The position numbers were made by a program, and so were the translations under genes. Under the pieces are notes generated by a model. It made no database searches, was not told where the DNA came from, and worked only from the letters and a program-made list of their open reading frames with translations. Shown here in pieces: positions 26,356 to 38,300 of a stretch of DNA of 64,000 bases. Positions within the stretch are counted from its first letter, which is position 1, and every line of letters begins with the position of its first letter. The stretch is from positions 2,108,001 to 2,172,000 of the forward strand of contig NZ_JACCFE010000002.1 in assembly GCF_014256275.1 (NCBI RefSeq), in the 5' to 3' direction. Source of the DNA: Rhodococcus sp. 4CII (lineage in GTDB: Bacteria; Actinomycetota; Actinomycetes; Mycobacteriales; Mycobacteriaceae).

Positions 26356-29300
26356 TCACGGCCCCGCGGAGAGCGCACGAGCCAGCACCGGACCGATGAC
26401 GGCGAGGGACTCCGACTCGATCATGTCGTTGTGCCCGCAGTCGACGGCGTGCTCGTCGATGCGGCCGGTGACCAGCGGCCGCCACTCCTGCGCCGACCGC
26501 GCACGGGTGGCGCCGCCCCCGTTGCGGGCAGCTGGGAAGATCAGCAGGTCGCCGTCGTAGACCTGGGGCACGAACCGCCGCCCGATGAGCCGGGAGTTCT
26601 CGTATCCTCGTGCGATCCGTTCGAGATCGCGCCCGCGCACTCCGGTCTCGGCTCCCAGCGATGCGTCGATCAGCCGCGCCGCCCGTTCGTAGGTGAGTTC
26701 ACCGCCGTCGTCGATCTCGAGCCCCAGCCCGCGCAGCAGGTCCCGCAGATCGAGTTCGCCGGGCGGTGCGCCGTCGCCGTCGTCGGGGTAGCTGTCCATG
26801 AGCGCGAGCGTCGCCACCGTGTCGCCGCCGCGCTGCAGTTCGACGGCCATGGCATGGGCGATCACGCCGCCGAGCGACCAGCCGAGCAGGTCGTACGGTC
26901 CCTCGGGCTGGATGGCCTTCATCTCCTCCACATAGCGGTGCGCCAGTTGCTCGATCGACCGGTACTCGCCGTCGCCGCTGATCGTGGGCAGTTGCAGTCC
27001 GAACACGGGCCGGTCGGGAGGCAGATGCCGGACGAGCCCGGCGTAGCCCCAGGACAGCCCGATTCCCGGGTGCACGCAGAACAGCGGCCTGCCACCGCCC
27101 TGCGCGCGCAGCGGGATCACCACGGCGAGCGCCTCTTCCGCGTCGGGACCGACGGTGGGAACGTCGAGGCGACGCGCGAGGCCCGCCGGGGTGGGGTCGA
27201 GGAACATCCACTGCAGCGGAACCGTCCGGCCCAGTGCGGTCTGCAGGGCGCCGACGATCCTGATGGCGAGGAGGGAGTTTCCGCCGAGGTCGAAGAAGCT
27301 GTCCGCGGTGCCCACCCGATCCACGCCGAGCACCTCCGCGAACGCGTCGACCGCGATGTGCTCGGTGTCCGTGGCGGGTGGCCGGAATGTGGCAGCGGCC
27401 GATCCGAACTCGGGGGCGGGCAACGCCTTCCGGTCGAGCTTGCCCGCCGGGGTCGTCGGAATCTCGTCGAGCACGACGACCGCGGACGGCACCATGTGCG
27501 CGGGCAGACGCTCGGACACGTAGGCCCGCAGTTCCGCCGAATCCACGTCCCGACCGTCCTGCGCCCGCACATACGAGGCGAGTACGGTGTCCCCCGACGG
27601 ACCGGTGTGTCCGAGGGTGGCGGCGAAGGCGACCGCGGGGTGGCGGGCGAGCACGGTGTCGATCTCCCCGAGTTCGATCCGGAAACCGCGCACCTTTACC
27701 TGGAAGTCGCTGCGGCCCAAATATTCCAGGGTGCGGCGTGTGATAGTCCGCCGCCAGCGCACCACGTCGCCGGTTCGGTACATCCGGCGCCCCGGCGCGC
27801 CGAAGGGGCAGGCCACGAATCGCTGCGCGGTGAGCGGCATCCGGTCGTGGTACCCGCGTGCCACACTCGGTCCGGCGATGTACAGTTCGCCGGGCACCCC
27901 GACGGGGACGGGCTGCAGTCGCTCGTCGAGAACCAGGAACTCGAATCCCAGGGCAGGCGACCCGATGTTCACGCCCTCCCCGGGACGCATGGCTGCGCTG
28001 ACACTCGCCTGCACGGTGGTCTCGGTGGGCCCGTACCCGCTGTGCAGGCTGCGACCCGGAGCCCACTGCGCAACCACGTCCGGTGGGCACGCCTCCCCCA
28101 CCAGATCGAGGACCCGAAGCGAATGGAGACGGTCGTTGTCGAGCGCCGCCAGTGCGGTCGGCGTGATGGTGGCATGGGTCACCTGCTCGCGGCGGAACAG
28201 TTCCACCAGTTCGCTGCCGCCGACGATGGTGGGCGGCACGATCACGACCCGCGCCGAGGCGCTGAACGCCATCATCAGTTCGAACACCGAGGCATCGAAA
28301 CTCGGGGACGCGAGATGTGACACCCGGGAATCGTGGGTGACCTCGAACCGCTCGTGCGTCTCCGCCGTGAAATTCGCCAGGCCGAGGTGGGTGACCGTGA
28401 CCCCCTTCGGTTGTCCGGTCGAGCCCGACGTATAGATGAGGTACGCCGGGTGGTCGAGGTGCAACGGGATCGTCCGCTCCGCGTCGGTGACCGGCGCCGG
28501 GGACACCCCGGCCACCTGTTCGGCGAAGTCCTGGTCGTCGAGCACGAGCCACGGCACCGTGTCGGGCAGATGGTCGCGGCGGTCTCGCACCGTGAGGCCG
28601 AGCGCGGCCCGGCAATCGGTGAGCATGTAGTCGATCCGCTCGCGGGGATAGGTGGGATCGACCGGGACGAAGGCCGCGCCCGCCTTGGTCACCGCCCAGA
28701 CCGAGAGGACGGCCTCGATCGACCGGGGCATCCCGAGCGCCACGAACATCTCCGGTCCCACGCCGCGGTCCCGAAGGACCCGGGCGAGCCGGTTCGACCA
28801 CTCGTCGAGTTCGCGGTAACTGATCCGCCGGTCCTCGTACGACAGGGCCACCGAGTCGGGATCGAGCGCGGCCGCGGCCGTCAGCAGGTCGGGCCAGCGC
28901 TGCGGGCGCACACCCGGTCCGCCGCGGGCCGGGACCAGGTCGCGGATCTCCACCTCGTCGAGGAACGGCAGATCACCGATCGGCAGCTCGGGGTTGCCGG
29001 TGGCGGCGTCCAGGATTCGCACCAACCGGTCGGCGAAACCGCGGACGGTGGCGGCCTCGAAGAGATCGGTGGCAAAGTCCACGGCGCCGGTCATCCCCGC
29101 CGGGTCGCCGTTCGCGTCGAACTCCTCGGCCACGAGGAATTCGAGATCCATCTTGACGACGGCCAGTTCGGGGTCGATACCTCGGACTTCCAGTTCGGGC
29201 AGGGTCAGCACCGGTCGCTCGTTGTTCTGGAATTCGAGGGAGACCTGGACGATCGGCGAATACGCCGTCGACCGGGTGGGGCCGACCGCCTCCACCACAC

Positions 29301-32300
29301 GCTCGAAGGGAACGTCGGCGTGCGCGAAGGCCGCGAGGTCCACGTCGCGGCAGTGCGCCGACAGGGCGGCGAACGACGCGGCCGCGTCCACGTGGGTGCG
29401 CAGGGCGAGCGAGCCGACGAACATGCCGACCAGATCGTCGAGCGCGGGCTCGCCCCGGCCGGCGATCGGTGTTCCGATCACGACGTCGCCGGTGCTGCCG
29501 AGCCGTGCCAGCACGACGGCGAGCGCGGCGTGCACGGTCATGAACTCGGTGGAACGCAGGCGTCGGGACAGGTCCCGGATCCGCCGGTGCAGGTCGCTGT
29601 CGACGGAGAAGTGGACGCGCGCACCGCGGAACGATTGCTGGGCGGGCCGGTCCCGATCGGTGGGCAGTTCCAGCAGGTCGGGCACGCCCGCGAGGGCCGC
29701 CCTCCAGTAGCCGAGTTGCGTCGCGGTCGGCGAGCCGGGGTCGTCGTCCGAACCCAGCAATTCCCGTTGCCACAGAGCGTAATCGGCGTACTGCACCGGC
29801 AACGGTGCCCACTCGGGTGCGCCGCCACCGAGGCGGGCACCGTAGGCCGTCATCACGTCGCGCACGAGTGGGGCCATCGAGAACCCGTCGGCCGAGATGT
29901 GATGCACCACGACCGCGAGGACGTGGTCGGTGGCGGACAGGGTGAACAGCCCGACCCGTACGGGACGCCCCACCGTCACATCGAAACCCGCCGAGACCAG
30001 GCGGGCGAGTTCCTCACGCAACAGGTGCTCGTCCCCGACGGGGACGGGGACCAGCGCGGGCAAAGCTCCCTCGGCGGGCAGGATCTGCTGAACCGGCCCG
30101 GCGCCCCGGACCGGGAACACCGTGCGCAGCGACTCGTGCCGGGCGACGACGTCGACGAGGGCCGAGTTCAGCGCTCGCACGTCGAGTTCACCGGTGAGCC
30201 GCAGCACGATCGGGATGTTGTAGGCGGGCGACGACGTGTCCAGCTGGTTGAGGAACCACATCCGCTGCTGGGCGAACGACAGGGGTATGTCACCGGGCCG
30301 GGTACGGGCCGCGAGAACCGGGCGTCCGGTCGGCTCGGCCTCGGTGTGCTCGATCCGGGCCGCCAGCCCGGCAACCGTCGGCGCCTCGAACAGGTCGCGC
30401 ACGCCGATGTCGGCGCCGAGCAGCACTCGCAACCGCGCCGTCACCCTGGTGGCGCTCAGGGAGTTGCCGCCGAGGTCGAAGAAACCGGCGCCGGCACCGA
30501 TCCGCTCCTGGCCCAGCACTTCCGCGAACACGTCGGCCACCGTTTGCTCGATCCGGCCCGCAGGCGCCCGGTATTCTCCTGTCCCGGACCGCAGGTCGGG
30601 CTCGGGCAGGGCTGCCCGGTCGAGCTTGCCGACTGCCGTGAGGGGAATGCGGTCCAGCAGCGTGATCGACGAGGGCACCATGTGGGGCGGCAGGCGGTCT
30701 GCCAGGTGCCGGGTGAGGTCGGTGGTGTCGAGGGAGCGACCCGCCGCCGCGACGACATACGACGCCAGCAGCACGTCGCCGTGGGGCGCGCGGTGCGCGA
30801 TCGTGGCCGCGAACCCGACGTTCGGCTCCGCCACGAGTGCGGCGTCGATCTCGCCGAGTTCGACGCGGAATCCCCGTATCTTCACCTGGAAGTCGCTGCG
30901 GCCCACGTATTCGATGCTGTGGCCCGCCGTCCAGCGCACGATGTCGCCGGTACGGTACATCCGCTCGCCGGGGCGGGAGGGGTCGGCGACGAACCGCTCG
31001 GCGGTGAGGCCCGGTCGACGGTGATAGCCGCGGGCCAGGCCGGCCCCCGCGAGATACAACTCGCCCGGAACCCCCACCGGCACCGGCTGCAACCGAGAAT
31101 CGAGCACCAGTTCCGTGACGCCGCGGATGGGTCCGCCGACGGTGATCGGCGCTCCGGGGACCATCGGTTCGCTGATGTTGGACATGATCGTGGTCTCGGT
31201 CGGTCCGTACGCGTTGTACAACCGGCGGCCCGGCGCCCAGCGGGCGACGAGGTCGGGCGGGCAGGCCTCGCCGCCGAACACCAGGTCGGTGAGATGAGCC
31301 AGTCCGGCCGGGTCGAGTGACGCCAGCGCGGCGGTGGTGATGAACGCGTGGGTGACCTGGCGGTCCGACAGGAATCGCGCGAGTTCCTCGCCGCCGAACA
31401 CGGTCGGCGGCGCGATCACCATGGTCGCACCGGCCCCGAAGGCCTGCAGGTACTCGAACACCGACCCGTCGAAACTCGGTGTGGAGAAGTGCAGGGTGCG
31501 GGACTGCCGTGTCGCGCCGAATCTTTCGAGTTGGTCGAGAGCGAAGTTGTCGAGTCCGCGATGCGGAACCACCACGCCCTTCGGCACGCCCGTGGATCCC
31601 GACGTGTAGACGACGTACACGGCGGTGTCCAGCGAGACCCGGCCGGTTCGATCGGCGTCGGTCAGCGGTGCCGCCGACTGGCGGGCGCACTCGGTCGCGA
31701 AGTCCGGATCGTCCAGGGCCAGCCACTGCGCCGCGCCGGGGAGGCTGCCCCGGTGCCCGGTGGTGGTCACACCAAGGGTGACTCCGGAATCGCGGAGCAT
31801 GTGGGTGATCCGCTCGGCGGGATAGTGCGGGTCGATCGGCACGAACGCCGCCCCGGTCTTCGCCACCGCCCACACCGAGAGCATCGAGTCGAGCGACCGC
31901 TGTATCCCGATGGCCACGAACGTCTCCGGACCCGCACCGCGCGCGACGAGAGCGCGGGCGAGGCGATTCGACCGTTCGTCCAGAGCACGGTAGCTCACGT
32001 CGCCGTCCTCGGACGACAGTGCGATCGCCTCCGGGTCGAGTGCGGCCGCCTCGGCGAGAATCTGCGGCAGGGTGCGAACCGACCCACCCGGACGGCCGCG
32101 GACCGGCACCAACTCGGCCCGCTCCCGGTCGGTCAGCAGCGACAGCGTGGCCACCGGCCGATCGGGACGAGTGAACTCATCGAGCATCCGCACGACGCGT
32201 CCGGCAATGTCGGCGATCGTGCCCGTCTCGAAGACGTCGGGGAGGTACTCGAACTTCAGGTGCAGGACCGAGTCGACGGACGCCACCAGGCTCAGCGGAT

Positions 32301-35300
32301 AGTGGGCGGCATCTCGCGCGTCCACCCCGTCGACCCGCAGTCCGGCGACGTCGGTGGCCATCGACAGCCCGGCACGATCGACCGGATACGATTCGAACAC
32401 GGTCAAGGTGTCGAACGAGCCTGCTGCACCGTCGATCTCGGCGAGTCCGAGATGGTGATGATCCGACAGTGCGGCCTGTTCGGCCTGGACTCGTTCCAGC
32501 AGAGCGCCTACCGTCTCGGCGGGCCACAGCCTGATCCGGACGGGCAGCGTGTTGATGAACAGTCCGATCATCGTCTCGATGCCCGCCAGGTCCGGGGGCC
32601 GCCCCGAGACGGTGGCGCCGAACACCACGTCGTCGCGCCCGGTCACCGTGCCCAGCACGAGTCCCCACGCAACCTGGACGAGAGTGTTGACGGTCAGTCC
32701 CCGCGCCCGGGCGATGCCGCGCAGGCGCGTGGTGCGCTCCTCGTCCAGGTCGAACACCCACTCCCGGGATATCACGGACAACCCGCGGCCCCGATCCACC
32801 GGCGCAAGCACGGTCGGGCCCTCCACCCCTTCGAGGGCTCGCGCCCACACCTCCCGCGAGGCGCTCCGATCGCGGTCGTGCATCCACGCCAGATAGTCGC
32901 GGTACCCGCGCACCCGCGGCAGCGCCGACGGGTCGGCGTCGGTGGCGTAGAACGTCAGCAACTCCGTGACCAGCAGCGGCATCGACCAGCCGTCGAGGAG
33001 GATGTGGTGGTTCGTCGACACCAGCCGGTACCGGTCGGGCGCGGTCGCGATCAGCATGAACCGGATCAGCGGGGCGCGGGTCATGTCGAACGGTCGGACG
33101 CGGTCGTCGGCCAGCAGTCGCTCGACCTCTGCCACCGTCGCTTCCGTGTCGAGGGCGGTCAGATCGACCTCGCACCAGGGCGCGTCCACTCCGCGCCGGA
33201 CGACCTGGACAGCCTGACCGTCGGCGTCGTGCAGGAAGGCGGCGCGCAGGTTCGCGTGCCGGTCCAGCAGCGCGTCGGCCGCGCGGCGCAGCCGTTGCGA
33301 ATCCACCACGCCGACGAGGTCGAGGCTCACCTGCACCAGATAGGCGTCGAGGGACTCGGCGGCGAGCTCGGCGTGAAACAGCATGCCGGACTGAAGCGGC
33401 GACAGCGGCCACACCTCGGTCAGGTCCGGGCACGCGTGTTCGAACGACTCGATCGCATCCTGCCGAAGGTCGACGAGATCGAAATCCGACGGTGTGAACC
33501 CGCCGCCGCCCGCCGCCGCGTGCGCGCCGAGGGCAGCGAGTGCCTGCACCCACAGCTGCGCGAATTCGTCGACGTCCTCGTGGGTGAGGACGCCCGGCGG
33601 ATACGTCCAGGTGGACGTCAGCCGGGGCCCGTCGGCCGCATCGACGGTCATCGCGTTGACGTCGACGACCGACGCGACGGGGATCGCCGATTTCTCGCGC
33701 AGTCCGGGTTCGTCGACCGGCACCCAACCCTCCGCGGTCGCCGTGGTGGTCCCGCCCATTCTGCCGAGATAGTTGAAGCTGACTTGCGGCATCGGTAGCG
33801 TCGAAAGCGCCTGCGCCGTCTCGCCGTTCACGTATCGCAGCAAGCCGAAACCGATCCCGTGGTCGGGAACGGCGAGGAGTTGCTCCTTCACGGCCTTGAT
33901 CGCGGTCCCGGCCGAGGGGCCACCGGCGAACGCGTCGTCGAGGTCCACCCCGCGCAGATCGAGTCGCGCCGGGAAGAGGGTGGTGAACCAGCCGACCGTG
34001 CGGGCGAGATCGGCCCCCGGAACCACCTGCTCCTCGCGACCGTGACCTTCGAGGCTCACCAGTGCCTCCGGGATGTCGATATCCCGCCGTCGCCGCCACC
34101 GGATCAGCGCCATGGCCAGTGCCGTCGACAGAGCATCGCCCACACGTCCGTGGAATGCCTGCGGCAGGGTGGTGAGCAGCGTCCCGGTCAACGACGCCGG
34201 AACCCGGACCTCGACGTGCGCGGTGGTGTCGGCGGTGTCCGAGACGGCCACCGGGCGGGACCCCAGCAACGGGTCGGGTGCGGTCAGCATCTCGCGCCAC
34301 AATGCGAGTTCGGCGGTGCGGTGGGGTTGGTGCGCGGCGTCGACGAGTGCATGCGCCCACCGGCGCATCGACGTGCCCACCGGCGCCGGTGCCGCGCCGG
34401 ACGCGCAGGCCATCGCGAGGTCGGGGATCAGAATCCGCCAGGACACCCCGTCGACCGCCAGGTGATGGACGACGATCAGCAGTCGACCCGTCCGTTCGCC
34501 CGCGTCCAGCCACACCGCCTGCAGCAACACACCCGACTCCGGGTCGAGCCGATCGAGGGCCGCATCGAGTTCGGCGGCGACGTCGCGAACCCGGCCCCGG
34601 CGGAGCACCGCGTCGGCCCGCACCGACCCCGCGGCCGCCGCTTCCCACGACCATCCCTCCTCCGTACCGGAGGTGGGGTACAGCCGGGCCCGCAGGACGT
34701 CGTGCCGGTCCAGCACCGACTGCAGCGCCCGCGTCAGGCTGTCCTCGTCCAGCGTCGCGGGAACCGTGACCAGCGCGGACTGCGAGTAGCGGCGGAAGTC
34801 GCCGCCGCGGCCCAGCATCCACCGCACGATCGGTGTCAACGGAATCTCGCCGACCCCGGCCCCGGGCAGTTCCGGGAGAACCACGGCGCCGTCCCCGGAT
34901 CCGGCGATCTCGGCCAGCCCGGCGACGGTTCTGTGCTCGAACACATCGCGCGGCGACAGCAGGACCCCGGCGGCCTTGGCGCGGGTGACCAACTGGATGG
35001 ACATGATCGAATCCCCGCCGAGGGTGAAGAACGAGTCGTCGACGCCCACCGATTCGAGGCCCAGCACGTCGGCGAACAGACCGGCCAGAACACGCTCCGC
35101 CGCGCCGGCCGGACTGCGCCCCACCGTGACCCGTTGCCCGAAGTCCGGCGCGGGCAGCGCTGTCCGATCGAGTTTGCCGTTCACCGTGAGCGGCAGTTCA
35201 TTCAGCACCACCACCGCGGCCGGCACCATGTGCGACGCCAATCGCGCCGCGGCCGTTTCGGTGATCGTCGCCGCGTCGATCGCGGCATCGGTCTCCGGTA

Positions 35301-38300
35301 CCACGTACCCCACCAACCGGTCGCCGTGTGCGGTGACCACCGACTGCGCCACCCCGTCGCAGGCGAGCAGGGCCGACTCGACCTCGCCGAGTTCGATCCG
35401 GTAGCCCTTCACCTGCACCTGGAAGTCGTTGCGGCCCAGGTACTCCAGCTGTCCGTTCGCGCTCCACCTGCCCAGGTCGCCGGACCGGTACATCCGTGTA
35501 CCGGGCTCGGCGGGGTCGGCGACGAACCGGCCGGACGTGAGCCCGGGCCGGTCGAGGTAGCCGCGCGAGACCTGCGCGCCGGAGACGTAGATCTCCCCGA
35601 CCACGCCCGGCGGCACCGGATGTAGCCGTGCGTCGAGCACGTGCACGCGCAGCCCGGGCAGGCCCCGGCCGATCGCCGATGCCGACCGGCCCTCCACGAG
35701 GTCCCGTTCGATCGGCAGGTGGCTGACATGCACCGTGGTCTCGGTGATGCCGTACATGTTGACCAACGCCTGCGTGTCGCCCCGGCGTGCGTACCAGCGC
35801 GCCAACTGCCCGAATTCGAGGGCCTCCCCGCCGAAGATCACGTATCGCAGCGACAGTCCGGGACCGCCGGCGAGCCGATCCGCCTCGGCCAACTGGGCGA
35901 AGGCCGTGGGGGTCTGGTTGACGACCGTGACGTGTTCGTCCCGCAGCAGTTCGAGGAACTTCTCGGGCGAGCGGGCCGTGAAGTAGTCCACCAGCACCAG
36001 TCGGCCACCGTGTGCGAGCGCACCCCACATCTCCCACACCGAGAAGTCGAAAGCGGCGGAATGGAACATGGTCCACACGTCGTCCGGCCCGAACTCGAAC
36101 AGCGCCTGGGTGTTCGCCAGCAGTGCGACCACGTTGCGGTGCGAGACCTGCACGCCCTTCGGCCGTCCGGTGGAGCCCGACGTGTAGATCACGTACGCCA
36201 CCGAGTCGGGGTGCAGCGGACGGCGGCGGTCGTCGTCGGTCAGCGGGTGGGACGCGAAGTGCCGCAGCGCATTCACTATCTCGGCGTCGTCCAGCGCCAC
36301 CACCGAGACCCCGGAACGCCGGAAGGTCTCGGCGTCTGCGGTCGTGGTGAGCACGCACTGCGGCCGGGCGTCGCCGAGCAGGAAGGTCAACCGCTCGGCC
36401 GGGGACGCCACGTCGACGGGAAGGTACCCGGCGCCCGATTTCACCACCGCCAGCAGGGCCACCACCAGATCGATCGACCGCGTCATCCCCACGGCCACCA
36501 GCGTTTCAGGGCCCGCGCCCTGCGCCACCAGCAGTCGTGCGAGCCGGTTCGCCTGCTCGTCCAGTGCCCGGTACGTCACCGACGAGCCGTCACAGCGCAC
36601 CGCAACGGCATCGCCCCGCGTGGCCACCGCCCGATCGACGACATCCGCCAGCGACAGTGGCGCGATGGAGGTTCCCGGCCGGTGCACGGACGTGAGCAGC
36701 AATTCACGTTCCGCCGCATGCAGGATGTCGATGTCGCCGACCGGGACGGCCGGGTCGGCGGTGACGGCCTCGATCACGCGCACGAAACGCGCTGCCAGAC
36801 CCGCCACCGACTCCCGCTCGAGCACGTCCGTCGCGTAACGGAAACCGGCGCTGATCCCGGCAGGCATCCCGTCCTCGTCGATCCGCTCCGCGAGGCTCAG
36901 CTGCAGATCGAATTTCGCGACATCCAGGTCGACGTCGAGAGACCGGGCGGTGAGCCCGGGCAGTTCCAGGTGTGTCCGGGTGGCGGTCTGGAATTCGAGC
37001 AGCACCTGGAACAGGGAGGCGTGCGCAGTGGACCGTTCCGGCGCGAGTTCGTCCACCAGGCGTTCGAACGGAATGTCCGCGTTCTCGAACGCGCCGAGGT
37101 CCGCCGTTCGGACGTCGGTGAGCACGTCGGCGAACGACGATCCGGCCTCCACCCGGGTGCGGAGCACCAGCGTGTTGACGAACATTCCCACGACGTCGTC
37201 GAGTGCCGCGTGCCCCCGGCCTGCGACCGGCGTGCCCACCACCACGTCGTCCGATCCCGACACCCGTTCGAGCAGCACTGCCAGTGCCGCGTGCACCACC
37301 ATGAACAGCGTCGAATTGCTTTGGCGGGCAATGTCGACGAGTGCGCGGTGCACGGCCGGCCCGATGTCGACGGTGACGACGGCACCGTGGAACGACCGCT
37401 GCACGGGCCGCGGCCGGTCCAGGGGCAGGGGCAGCACCTCCGGGATGCCCGACAGCGTCCGGGTCCAGTAGTCGAGTTGCCCGGAGATCACCGCCCCAGG
37501 TTGCTCCTCGGCGCCCAGAACCTCACGCTGCCAGAGGCTGTAATCGGCGTACTGCACGGGTAGCGGTACCCAGCCGGGCGCCTGCTGGTGTGCGCGTGCC
37601 GTGTAGGCGAGCATCACGTCCCGCGCAAGAGGTGTCATGGAGAAGCCGTCGGCCGCGATGTGGTGCACGACGAGGGCGAGTACGTGCCGCTCGGGACCGA
37701 GCCTCAGTAGTCTCACCCGCAGCGGCAGTTCCTCGGCCACATCGAATCCCGCACCGAAGAAGTCCGCGAGCGAGTCTCGGAGATCGTGGTCGGTGACCGG
37801 GATCGGGGCCAGATCCGGGGTGGCGAGCGCCGAATCGACGATCACCTGGGTCGGACCGTCCGGGGAGCCGGGAAACACGGTGCGGAGCGACTCGTGCCGC
37901 TCGACGACGTCGCCGAGTGCCGCTCGGAGTGCGGCCACGTCGAGCACACCGTCCAGACTCAGGGCGACCGGGATGTTGTACGCCGGTGAGGACGGGTCGA
38001 ACTGGTTGAGGAACCACATGCGTTGCTGTGCCAGCGACAGCGGCACTCGATCGGGCCGCGACCGCGCGCCGAGCACCGGAGAGCCGGAGCTCGTCATCAC
38101 GGTCGAGTCGATCCGCCCGGCCAGATCCGACACCACGGGTGCGTCGAACAGCGCTGCGACACCCACACTCGCGTCCAACGCGCTGTTGATGCGCCCCACC
38201 GCACGGGTGGCGCTGAGCGAGTCACCACCGAGGTCGAAGAAGCTGTCGTCCGCGCCGACGCGGTCGATTTCGAGGACGGCGGCGAAGGCCGCGGCGACCG

